From contig WAMJ01000138.1 of NCBI GenBank assembly GCA_015522385.1, positions 1-11,302 on the forward strand: DNA of 11,302 nt, read 5' to 3'. Both the position numbers and the translations under genes were made by a program. The notes beneath the pieces were generated by a model, which saw nothing but the letters and a program-made list of their open reading frames with translations, did no database searches and was not told the origin of the DNA. The stretch's first letter is position 1, and every line of letters begins with the position of its first letter. Source of the stretch: Candidatus Heimdallarchaeota archaeon (GTDB lineage Archaea; Asgardarchaeota; Heimdallarchaeia; Heimdallarchaeales; Kariarchaeaceae). Of the stretch, positions 1-7,212 are shown piece after piece.

Positions 1-673
1 CCATTTTCCCGTCAAAGAGTTTGATAGTGCGGTCTGCGTACTTTCTCAAGCTCTCATTATGGGTAGCAATGATAACGGCTGTACCCTGCCTACAAACGAT
101 CTTAAGCATGCGCATGATCATCTCCCCTGTCTCAGAGTCTAGGTTTCCAGTTGGCTCATCGGCGAAGATGACCTTTGGCTCCTTGATCAAGGCCCTTGCA
201 AGTGCTACTCTTTGCTGCTCTCCACCGGAGAGCTCCTTGGGGTAATGCTCTTCCCTGTCCAAAAGCTCCATCTTTCTCAGGAGTTGAATGGCCTTTGTCT
301 TGACCTCACCAGAAGGTACGTTGGTTGGATATAGGGGAACTTCGACATTCTCCAGAGCAGTTAGGTGGTCAATCAACTCCCATGACTGGAAGACGAATCC
401 AACCTCATCCCTCCTGTACTTTGTCAGATCCGCATCACTCCATGTCGTAATATCCTGACCACGGTACTCAATTGTACCCTCTGTTGGTTTGTCCATTCCA
501 GAGAGTAACTGGAGTAGTGTGGATTTACCAGAACCAGACGGTCCATATAGGAGTATCATCTCAGCAGGATGGACCTCCAAACTGACATTGTCCAGCGCCC
601 GAACCATCTCGGATCGCCCTCTCTTGTAAATCTTGACAAGATTCTTTGCTACGATTAATTTTTCTGCACTCAT
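1..673 (-). CDS. ABC transporter ATP-binding protein, MacB/LolD type (C-terminus cut by window edge)
   Basis: Nucleotide-binding subunit that should hydrolyse ATP at the cytoplasmic face to drive the permease encoded just upstream. Translating the minus strand from the ATG at 673 gives 224 whole codons with no stop before the left edge. Visible motifs are Walker [10 protein letters not shown] (residues 44-52), Q-loop VFQ (94-96), signature LSGGEQQR (148-155), Walker B VIFADEP (168-174), D-loop NLD (177-179) and H-loop histidine 205 in ATHN. The GEQQR signature and DEPTGNLDS segment are typical of the MacB/LolD/FtsE group. Members are usually about 225-240 residues, so only a few residues should be missing. 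The start lies 5 bases after the permease stop, so the two are co-transcribed. A weak SD-like GTGAT precedes the ATG. The substrate cannot be told from the sequence. Confidence 0.93.
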   Translation of the reverse strand, partial: MSAEKLIVAKNLVKIYKRGRSEMVRALDNVSLEVHPAEMILLYGPSGSGKSTLLQLLSGMDKPTEGTIEYRGQDITTWSDADLTKYRRDEVGFVFQSWELIDHLTALENVEVPLYPTNVPSGEVKTKAIQLLRKMELLDREEHYPKELSGGEQQRVALARALIKEPKVIFADEPTGNLDSETGEMIMRMLKIVCRQGTAVIIATHNESLRKYADRTIKLFDGKM

Positions 674-678
674 CGTTA

Positions 679-1905
679 TCACTTATCCCTGAAAATTGCC
701 ATGGGCGAAACCCCGAGGCTTCTCCACGTTATGATGAAGGTTCCTGGTAATGAGATTAATACTACAATTAGGAATGATATCCACACAGATACTGGTCTGA
801 ATAATGTAGACTGTGCGAAGTCGGACATGTAGAAGAGAACTGACTGGATCAGGCCCATCCCCACAGTGAACCCAATGATTGCATCAGTGAATATCTCGGT
901 TACCAAGGAGGTCTGAATGGTTCCTCTTGAATACCCCATCGCTTTGAGAATGGCAATTTCCCTCTTTCTGAAACGGGTGATCAGCATTCCGAAAATGAAG
1001 ACAAATAGAGCTCCTCCACCTACTGCCAAACCAAGGATAGTTAAAGCCTGTGCCCTATTCTTCTGCTTCACATCAATGGGAGAGGTCTCCGCGTTCCTGT
1101 TGAAGTTTCCATAGGTAGCCGTATCTGGGAGAAAGTCCTGCTGGATGGTTTGTTCAAGGTCTGCAACGTTCTCATAATCCTTGTTCGTTGGGATGTCGAA
1201 TAGTGGAATATTGGAACCCTCAATGACAATGGGAATAGCCATGCTGTGAATGAAAGTGTCAGTTTCTGGATCCATTCCATAGAGATCCAAGATATCATTG
1301 AAGGTGGATTCGTCGACGAAGAACCAGAGGTCATCATTTTCCGACCCTACGTAATCCGATGGATCCATAATTCCAGAGACCTCAATTGTGACCTCACCTG
1401 ATCCAGTAGTGAAGGTGAATTCACTGCCCACAGCGATGGTACTCTCAATTACTACACCATTTGTAGAGTTCCTCTTCTGTATGTCGCCCATGGGGACAAG
1501 AGCCTCACGTGCAGTACTTGGAAAACTTCCACTTTTGACGATATCAGGATTTAAGTTGGGGTGCAACCAAGGACGTGATAGGTCAAATGAATATATTCGT
1601 AATTGATTGTCCAGCTGAGCATATTTGAACATCTGAATATCGTCAAGTGAGTATTCCAAGGTAGCGCTACTAAGGGCACTCATGAGTGCACTGCCCTGAG
1701 TTCCCGTTACAGAAAATTCCTCCGCCTGTTCAATGTAGACTCCTCTTTGGTCGAGGAAATCGGAGGTCTGGTAGGAGTCGAGATTATCTACAAGTGCCCC
1801 GACAAAGCCTGCGATTAAGGCATAAATAAGTAAAAGTGGGATGAACCTTTTCTTGACTCTCACGGCGAATTTAGATGACCTTGAGATGATTCTAAAAAAA
1901 CCCAT
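679..1905 (-). CDS. ABC transporter permease, FtsX/MacB-like
   Basis: Membrane subunit of the ABC transporter whose ATPase follows 5 bases downstream. Numbering from the longer possible start at 1926, there is one N-terminal membrane helix (about 30-47), a soluble region of roughly 245 residues expected outside the cytoplasm, then three helices (about 294-317, 347-367, 380-400). The segment RKREIAILKAMGYSRG (320-335), between the second and third helices, is characteristic of the FtsX-like permease domain. This 1+3 layout with a large outer domain matches MacB/LolC/FtsX proteins, which often move lipids, lipoproteins or peptides or act mechanically rather than transporting small solutes. I chose the ATG at 1905 (codon 8 of the longer frame, protein 408 aa) because a TATA-like element at 1929-1936 lies about 28 bases upstream of it but only about 7 bases before the ATG at 1926. 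The substrate is unknown. Confidence 0.9.
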   Translation of the reverse strand: MGFFRIISRSSKFAVRVKKRFIPLLLIYALIAGFVGALVDNLDSYQTSDFLDQRGVYIEQAEEFSVTGTQGSALMSALSSATLEYSLDDIQMFKYAQLDNQLRIYSFDLSRPWLHPNLNPDIVKSGSFPSTAREALVPMGDIQKRNSTNGVVIESTIAVGSEFTFTTGSGEVTIEVSGIMDPSDYVGSENDDLWFFVDESTFNDILDLYGMDPETDTFIHSMAIPIVIEGSNIPLFDIPTNKDYENVADLEQTIQQDFLPDTATYGNFNRNAETSPIDVKQKNRAQALTILGLAVGGGALFVFIFGMLITRFRKREIAILKAMGYSRGTIQTSLVTEIFTDAIIGFTVGMGLIQSVLFYMSDFAQSTLFRPVSVWISFLIVVLISLPGTFIITWRSLGVSPMAIFRDK

Positions 1906-1928
1906 ACATGTAAGAGGGCCCGACATAC

Positions 1929-1936
1929 ATTATAAT
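1929..1936 (-). promoter_or_regulatory. TATA-like box for the ABC operon
   Basis: On the minus strand the sequence reads ATTATAAT, centred about 28 bases before the ATG at 1905. Archaeal TATA boxes sit about 25-30 bases before the transcription start, so the transcript would begin at or next to this ATG. This argues for the shorter permease start. No experimental support. Confidence 0.5.
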
Positions 1937-2060
1937 AATTACTACTCTAACTGTCAATGTGCACAGCAGTTCTCACCAAATTAGAAAACAATAAGGAAAC
2001 GTCAATACAATTCTCCAAATTTTTCAAATTATGGATAATATTCCGCAGCTCTCTGGAATG

Positions 2061-2067
2061 GTTTAAG
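2061..2067 (+). promoter_or_regulatory. TATA-like box for the potassium channel gene
   Basis: GTTTAAG is centred about 28 bases before the ATG at 2093, giving a predicted leaderless or near-leaderless transcript. No SD motif complementary to the 16S 3' end is evident before the ATG. Confidence 0.45.
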
Positions 2068-2092
2068 TCAAGTGGGAAACTCGTAGAGAGAG

Positions 2093-3754
2093 ATGAGTCA
2101 AGAGCTAGTTAATCCATCTTCTATAGTAGAAAGATTCTCACAGCTCCCTATTCGGTCTCGGATTGCAGTACCGATTTTCCTCGTCTTGTTCATAGTGAAT
2201 GTCCTTGTCTTCAAATATGTTGAGGGTCACTCATGGATAACCTCAATTTACTTCGTGATCATCCTCCTCACAACTGTAGGATTTGGGGATGTTGTACCCT
2301 CCAATGACTTCTCTAGGATTTTGGTTATCCTTCTTGTCATCAGTGGTTTTGTGACCTTTGCGTTTGCTGCCGAGGACATATTCGAGAATATCTTGAAGGA
2401 GAGGTTCTCGAATATAGGTTCGATACCGACCAAAACCTTGAATCTTGAGAATCACATAATCATAGGAGGGTATGGCTCAAAGGGAAGAAGGGTAGCGTCT
2501 CTCCTCAGGGACAGGGGATTCGAAATCATCGTGATCGACCCCAGTGAAACAGCTCAGATCGCAATTGCTGCTGGGTATAGAACAATCATCACGGACGTCA
2601 GCAAGATTGATGTCCTTGAGAAGTTGAATCTCGACAAGGCAAAAGGTATTTTCCTTCTTCTCAACGACGATCATGCTACAATTCACGCAGCCATCCATGC
2701 GAGGTCTATCTCGCAGAATGTTCTCATTTATGCGGAGCTTCGAAATGCGGAGTCCGATGAGGTAGCAAGATATGTTGGAATTGATAATCCAATCCTTCTA
2801 TCAACATCTCTGGCAAGTAATTTAAGGGAAATACTAAGAGAGGATCATTCCTTCATCCCATATGACACACGTACCCTTGTCACACAGCAGGCATCAATTG
2901 GGTATATCCGATCGAAGAATATGAATAATATCTTCGAGGAGTTCAACACAGCTCAACTCCTTGGAACGGTAAACCTGTCTCTAAACACCTTCCAGATAGC
3001 GGGAAGGTCTCCTGAGTTTGATATTAATAGTGTATCAGATCGCTATGAGTACCTGTTCAGTGTTGATAGGAATCAGATCAGTGGGAAACATGGCTATTGG
3101 AAGAGTCTACTTCAAGATGATAACAGAAAGATACACGTGGCGGGTTACTCACAGATTGTCAAGGACACACTATCCAAGTTGGATCTGCAGTCAAAGCAGC
3201 TTACTGTCCTCTGGTCTAACGAAGAGGAGTACGATAGAGCCAAAGAGGATGGGCATTTCCTTGTCAAATGGGAGGTAAACAAGAGCGCCAAAATAGTTTC
3301 AGAACTGGTCAATGAGGGTGATATCGTTCTTTCATTCTTCGAGGATGTAACCGACTCGCTCATCTTGGCTCTAAGCCTCAAAAGAAAGGGACTAAATCAG
3401 AATCTTGTACAGACGGTCGTCTACGAGCGGGAGGTCAAACCCTTCGTAAGAGCCGGGACTAATTTTGTCGTACCCTCTCAGTATGTTGTTGCGGACCTCA
3501 TTCTACGTGAGTTCTTCAACGACGCTCACATCCCCCCATCGGTTTTCCACGGAAATTCCCACATCTTTGAGCAGGTTGTGACTGAGGATAATCTCAAGTA
3601 TTGGCAAAGAAGGTTGAGATCACTTGGATATGACAATCTTGCCTTAATTTACTCTAACAAATTGGGAAGACTGGTAAAGTTCGACAATAAAAAGATGAAG
3701 CTCAATGAGGGAGATCGTCTATTGATCATGCTGAAGAAAAGTTTCACTCCATAA
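2093..3754 (+). CDS. Potassium channel with two RCK (TrkA-N/TrkA-C type) regions
   Basis: Ligand-gated K+ channel subunit of the plasma membrane, 553 aa. Residues 24-43 form the first membrane helix. They are followed by a pore helix, the K+ selectivity filter TTVGFGD (60-66) and the second helix (about 73-94). The cytoplasmic part starts with an RCK domain: HIIIGGYGSKG (121-131) carries the Rossmann GxGxxG turn (G126, G128, G131), and D149 ends the second strand where NAD- or ligand-binding RCK domains keep an acidic residue. A second Rossmann-like unit begins near IHVAGYS (347-353) with a degraded glycine loop. The final 60-70 residues (about 486-550), ending in LNEGDRLLIML, resemble a TrkA-C domain. 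Two RCK units in one chain after a two-helix pore recall GsuK-like and BK-like channels, whereas MthK has one RCK per chain. The gene has its own promoter, 166 bases or more from the ABC genes. The activating ligand is unknown. Confidence 0.93.
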   Translation: MSQELVNPSSIVERFSQLPIRSRIAVPIFLVLFIVNVLVFKYVEGHSWITSIYFVIILLTTVGFGDVVPSNDFSRILVILLVISGFVTFAFAAEDIFENILKERFSNIGSIPTKTLNLENHIIIGGYGSKGRRVASLLRDRGFEIIVIDPSETAQIAIAAGYRTIITDVSKIDVLEKLNLDKAKGIFLLLNDDHATIHAAIHARSISQNVLIYAELRNAESDEVARYVGIDNPILLSTSLASNLREILREDHSFIPYDTRTLVTQQASIGYIRSKNMNNIFEEFNTAQLLGTVNLSLNTFQIAGRSPEFDINSVSDRYEYLFSVDRNQISGKHGYWKSLLQDDNRKIHVAGYSQIVKDTLSKLDLQSKQLTVLWSNEEEYDRAKEDGHFLVKWEVNKSAKIVSELVNEGDIVLSFFEDVTDSLILALSLKRKGLNQNLVQTVVYEREVKPFVRAGTNFVVPSQYVVADLILREFFNDAHIPPSVFHGNSHIFEQVVTEDNLKYWQRRLRSLGYDNLALIYSNKLGRLVKFDNKKMKLNEGDRLLIMLKKSFTP

Positions 3755-3800
3755 TCAGTGTAAAATATCCTACAATCGAATTAGACAATCTCGATAGACA

Positions 3801-3809
3801 AATAAATAC
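3801..3809 (+). promoter_or_regulatory. TATA-like box for the P-type ATPase gene
   Basis: AATAAATAC is centred about 20 bases before the ATG at 3825 and 23 bases before a second in-frame ATG at 3828. The spacing would fit a leaderless transcript starting at the second ATG slightly better. It implies the pump is not simply read through from the channel gene. Confidence 0.4.
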
Positions 3810-3824
3810 CAGCTATATCAAACA

Positions 3825-6692
3825 ATGATGGATGATGTATCCCTAGCACTAGGTGAGAAAGTACCCCGAGCTGTTGATGGGTACAATAAGACTGCAGATG
3901 AGATAGAAAACCTGTTGCAGACAGATTATAGGACTGGAATAAGCTCTCAGGAAGCTGAGACGAGGAGGGAACTATATGGCCAGAATGTGGTTTACAGCAA
4001 GAAACCCAGTATCATTGAGGTCTACATTGCCCCCTTACTCGATACGTTAATCGTGATCTATCTTATCATGACTGCTCTGCTCTTTCTCTTTTCATTGGCA
4101 GTGCCCGAGACGAGGGGACAAGTCTGGTTCTGGCTAACTTTCATTGCTTTCAACATGGTACTTGCAATTTTCCAGCAGTACAGGGCACAGAAGAAGGTTG
4201 AAGCGTTGAAGAATCTGTCACCACCGAAAGCTAAGGTGATTAGGGATGGTTTGAATGTTGAGATTCTCGCCGAGAACCTTGTGGTCGGAGATGTCATCGA
4301 GCTTGCCCTCGGGGACAAGATTCCAGCAGACTGCAGACTTATTGAGAGCAGCAACCTCACGGTGAATGAGGCAAGCCTAACTGGTGAGAGCATTGCTGTC
4401 CGCAAAGCAGAGGATCCGAGTGGAGCTCTGGATCTTGACACACCAATATCTGCGAGGAGAAACATGCTCTACTTCGGTACATTTGTCCAAACAGGGAGTG
4501 CAAAAGCCGTTGTTACAGCAATCGGGAATCAGACAGAACTGGGAAGAATTGCTGCTGCAATGGGTGAGATGCACACTTTGGAGATCCCACTGAGAACTAG
4601 GGTTAACGCCATTGGAAAGTGGTTGGGTTTCTTCATGGTGTTTTTCCTCTTTCTCCTTTTGGGATATAGGTTAACGACAATTCCCATCAATTCCTTCAAG
4701 GACTTTGCCAAAGTCGTCACCAGTTCTATGATAACCGCCATGGCGGTCATGCCCATCAATATTCCCCTGCTCACTACTGTTGTTCTTATCACGGGAGTTC
4801 TACACATGGCGCAGAAGAATGTCATTGTAAAGGAACTGGCAGTGGTTGAGACCTTGGGAAGAACATCCGTACTTTGTTCTGACAAGACTGGGACAATGAC
4901 GACCTCAAAGATGACTGTGGTCAAGATATGGGATGGAGGAAGATATTATGAAGTCCCGAATCAACGGCACAAGCCAATCTACATTGGGGATGAGGAGGGA
5001 GAAGAAAAAGAGGTATTCAAGAAGGTGGACATTGACTCTACACTAGGATTCATTATTGCATCAGGGGTCCTGAACAATGACGCTACTCTTGTAGAAACCA
5101 GTGAGAATGTAAACGAGATTAACATTTTGGGAAACGCTACCGATATTGCCCTCATGAACCTTGCACTCAGGTCAAACATCAATATCTTCGACCTCAATCA
5201 GAGGTTCGTCTCGGTGAAGAAATACCCTTTTGATTCTGCGGTTAAGCGGATGTCTGCTATATTTGAGGACAGACAGAATGAAGGACGACTCATAGTATTT
5301 ACCAAAGGTGCGAGTGAGGTCATCCTCGAACGATGCACAAAGGTTCATTCATTGACACAAAGCTCTACCATGAAAGAGAGCACCCGTAAGGACATCATGA
5401 AGAAGATAGACACGTTTGCCAACGAAGGCTACAGGCTAGTATCCCTTGCGTACAAAGAGATCGACAAGATCCCTGAATCGGATGATCTTGAACAGGAACG
5501 AGCAGAAATCGAGAGCGGACTTACCTACCTTGGTTTCATGTGTATACTTGATCCCCCGAGACCAGGAGTTGAGGACGCAGTGGCAACTTTGGATAATGCA
5601 GGGATCTTCCCCATTATGATCACCGGTGACGCTCCCACAACTGCAGGAACCATTGCACGCAAAGTTGGGATCCTCGATCCCGACGAGCTTGTCGTTGAGG
5701 GGAAGGACATTCCCAATCTTACAGACGAAGAATTCTTCAAGGTAAGTGTATTTGCGAGGGTCAGTCCACAGGATAAACAGATCATCGTCGAACGGTACCA
5801 AGATGCAGGAGGAGTCGTGGCCATGACAGGTGACGGTGTAAATGATGCTTTGGCCATCACCATGGCTGACGCAGGAGTTGCCATGGGGATCACAGGAACA
5901 GAAGTCGCTAAGGAGGCAGCAGATATTGTCATCGCAGACGACTCGTATGTGTCTTTGGTCAAGGGAGTTGCAGAAGGTAGGAACCTCTACGAGAGGATCA
6001 GGATCATGATCTTCTTTTACATCGCCCTGAACATCGCGGAGGCAATTATGTACTTCCTAGCTGCATTCTTCCTCAACTACATACTGAATGATCTACAGAG
6101 GGCGTATATTTTCATGATTGTCCACGCATTACCACCTCTCGCCATTATATTTGGGAAGGAGGATGAAAACATCATGGAGCTAGAACCGAGGGAGCAAGAT
6201 GCTCTTATTCCCAAGAACATGCTCCGCGGTATGATAATCTTCATTATCGTGTTCGCTACCTCGATGCTCACTGTGTTCACTCTCACCTTCAATAGAGTCA
6301 TTCCGATCAATGAGCTGAATTCATTGGGTGTCACGGAAAAATTTGATGGAGATTATACAACTCCAGCAGCCCTGCATCTTGCTCATGCTAAAGCAAGGAC
6401 TATGCTCCTTACAGTAGTCTATGTTGTAGAAACGATGATAGTATTCTCGATCAGACGTATCAATAAGAATTTCATTGAGGGAGTTAAGGACTCGGACAAG
6501 TTCATCTTTTTGATTGTGGGACTTCCTCTGTTTATCCACCTCCTAATGATGTACACACCACTGAACTTTGGAATAAACCTGATCATGTTAAGCCTAGGTG
6601 ACTGGATAATTGCTCTCATCTTTGCAGCCCTACCTTTAGCCGCTTTGGAGATATTCAAGCAGTACAAGTTTAGGGAGGGTGAGCAGTTCTAG
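3825..6692 (+). CDS. P-type cation-transporting ATPase, P2-like with atypical ion-site residues
   Basis: Membrane ion pump, 955 aa, that forms an aspartyl-phosphate during ATP-driven transport. In order: N-terminal cation-ATPase domain (about 15-65); helices M1-M2 (66-117); actuator domain with TGES (186-189); M3-M4 (264-327); phosphorylation motif DKTGTMT (353-359) with D353 as acceptor and Met in place of the usual Leu; nucleotide-binding KGA (494-496); DPPRP (576-580); TGD (600-602); hinge TGDGVND (668-674); and M5-M10 (726-945). Length and layout match P2 pumps (SERCA/PMR1 relatives). In M4 the P2 motif PEGLP is PINIP (310-314). In M5 the SERCA Asn/Glu pair is kept (N736, E739). In M6 the SERCA aspartate position is H767 in HALP. 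Ca2+ transport is therefore doubtful, and H+ or a monovalent cation is more likely, though this is inference. The second codon is also ATG, so the start may be 3828. Confidence 0.93.
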   Translation: MMDDVSLALGEKVPRAVDGYNKTADEIENLLQTDYRTGISSQEAETRRELYGQNVVYSKKPSIIEVYIAPLLDTLIVIYLIMTALLFLFSLAVPETRGQVWFWLTFIAFNMVLAIFQQYRAQKKVEALKNLSPPKAKVIRDGLNVEILAENLVVGDVIELALGDKIPADCRLIESSNLTVNEASLTGESIAVRKAEDPSGALDLDTPISARRNMLYFGTFVQTGSAKAVVTAIGNQTELGRIAAAMGEMHTLEIPLRTRVNAIGKWLGFFMVFFLFLLLGYRLTTIPINSFKDFAKVVTSSMITAMAVMPINIPLLTTVVLITGVLHMAQKNVIVKELAVVETLGRTSVLCSDKTGTMTTSKMTVVKIWDGGRYYEVPNQRHKPIYIGDEEGEEKEVFKKVDIDSTLGFIIASGVLNNDATLVETSENVNEINILGNATDIALMNLALRSNINIFDLNQRFVSVKKYPFDSAVKRMSAIFEDRQNEGRLIVFTKGASEVILERCTKVHSLTQSSTMKESTRKDIMKKIDTFANEGYRLVSLAYKEIDKIPESDDLEQERAEIESGLTYLGFMCILDPPRPGVEDAVATLDNAGIFPIMITGDAPTTAGTIARKVGILDPDELVVEGKDIPNLTDEEFFKVSVFARVSPQDKQIIVERYQDAGGVVAMTGDGVNDALAITMADAGVAMGITGTEVAKEAADIVIADDSYVSLVKGVAEGRNLYERIRIMIFFYIALNIAEAIMYFLAAFFLNYILNDLQRAYIFMIVHALPPLAIIFGKEDENIMELEPREQDALIPKNMLRGMIIFIIVFATSMLTVFTLTFNRVIPINELNSLGVTEKFDGDYTTPAALHLAHAKARTMLLTVVYVVETMIVFSIRRINKNFIEGVKDSDKFIFLIVGLPLFIHLLMMYTPLNFGINLIMLSLGDWIIALIFAALPLAALEIFKQYKFREGEQF

Positions 6693-6720
6693 AGTACAAC
6701 CAGATAGAATCAAACATCAC

Positions 6721-6736
6721 TAATTTTATATTTTTC
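6721..6736 (+). terminator. T-rich stretch downstream of the ATPase, possible archaeal terminator
   Basis: About 30 bases after the ATPase stop the plus strand contains TTTTATATTTTTC. Archaeal RNA polymerase commonly stops on T-tracts without a hairpin. The same stretch also resembles a TATA box and could start a longer leader for the small gene downstream. The sequence alone does not decide between the two. Confidence 0.3.
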
Positions 6737-6807
6737 ACGACTAATTTCAGAAATCTGCGTAGAGATTTACTAGGTTGTCAAACTTCACTTGAAAGGTACC
6801 CTTCCCC

Positions 6808-6816
6808 AATTAATTA
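6808..6816 (+). promoter_or_regulatory. TATA-like box for the small unrecognised gene
   Basis: AATTAATTA is centred 28 bases before the ATG at 6840, the same spacing as in the neighbouring genes. It lies inside the longer frame that would begin at the TTG at 6789, which argues against that start. Confidence 0.35.
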
Positions 6817-6839
6817 CAGAGAAATTCCGAACTTTATCT

Positions 6840-7178
6840 ATGTCAGTATCATCCTACATGTACCCCACTGAGATGGATGCCGAGATCATCAGCTACTCGT
6901 CATTCTATGATATCCCGGAGGAATTGGTACTCAAGGAAGACTTGAATCTGATCGACGATCTCACCACCTATATCGTCAATGAATATATCGAAATTCTGGT
7001 GAAATCACCATCAAGAAGAGACAGGTTAGATGCCCTGAATAAGCTCCGAGAATGGTTAGATTTCAATATCCACCTTGGCCAGATCTTTGTGCTAAACCGG
7101 CTTGCTATCAACGAGGAGAACATCGAAATAAAGAAGGGCATTATTTCACTCTTAAAATTCATCAAAGAGAATAGGTAG
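6840..7178 (+). CDS. Small uncharacterised protein, 112 aa
   Basis: I do not recognise this protein. From the ATG at 6840 it is 112 residues, acidic in the first half, with no membrane helix, signal peptide, cysteine cluster or nucleotide-binding motif. The pattern suggests mostly helices, for example EELVLKEDLNLIDDLTTYIV followed by a basic patch (SPSRRDRLDALNKLREW) and a final helical stretch ending FIKENR. That spacing could be HEAT-like or a small helical-bundle adaptor, but I cannot name a family. The frame stays open back to a TTG at 6789 (129 aa). I prefer the ATG because of the TATA-like element 28 bases before it and the lack of an SD motif before the TTG. The LRR gene starts 34 bases downstream with its own promoter-like element, so joint function is only positional. 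Confidence 0.7.
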   Translation: MSVSSYMYPTEMDAEIISYSSFYDIPEELVLKEDLNLIDDLTTYIVNEYIEILVKSPSRRDRLDALNKLREWLDFNIHLGQIFVLNRLAINEENIEIKKGIISLLKFIKENR

Positions 7179-7185
7179 ACCTTAG

Positions 7186-7197
7186 TTATTATTAATA
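7186..7197 (+). promoter_or_regulatory. TATA-like box for the LRR gene
   Basis: TTATTATTAATA ends 15 bases before the ATG at 7213 and is centred about 27 bases before a second in-frame ATG at 7219. The spacing favours translation from 7219 (third codon), a difference of two residues. It is followed by AGAGA, as is the promoter-like element of the mutase operon. Confidence 0.45.
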
Positions 7198-7212
7198 GAG
7201 AAGTAAGAATCA

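Larger units (their letters stand above)
1906..2092. other. Divergent intergenic region between ABC operon and potassium channel gene
   Basis: The two flanking genes point away from each other and both of their promoters lie here. The middle part (about 1940-2055) is AT-rich, with A/T runs near 2016-2030, and contains no credible reading frame or RNA gene that I can see. A shared regulator could bind here, but I find no clear palindromic operator. Confidence 0.6.

Noticed and set aside
21..245. Plus-strand frame of 74 codons over the ABC ATPase
   Set aside because: It is antisense to the signature and Walker B region of a clear ABC ATPase.
1937..2060. Operator palindrome in the divergent promoter region
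   Set aside because: Only short AT-rich matches such as AAATTTTTCAAATT are present, which are expected by chance in this composition.
4058..4465. Minus-strand frame of 135 codons inside the ATPase gene
   Set aside because: It overlaps the actuator domain with its TGES motif; the antisense product is low-complexity and serine-rich, typical of a shadow frame.
5525..5962. Minus-strand frame of 145 codons inside the ATPase gene
   Set aside because: It is antisense to the strongly conserved TGD and TGDGVND region and has a composition typical of a shadow frame.
6789..6839. TTG at 6789 as start of the small gene
   Set aside because: There is no SD motif before it, the promoter-like element that best fits the gene lies downstream of it, and an ATG with good spacing exists at 6840.
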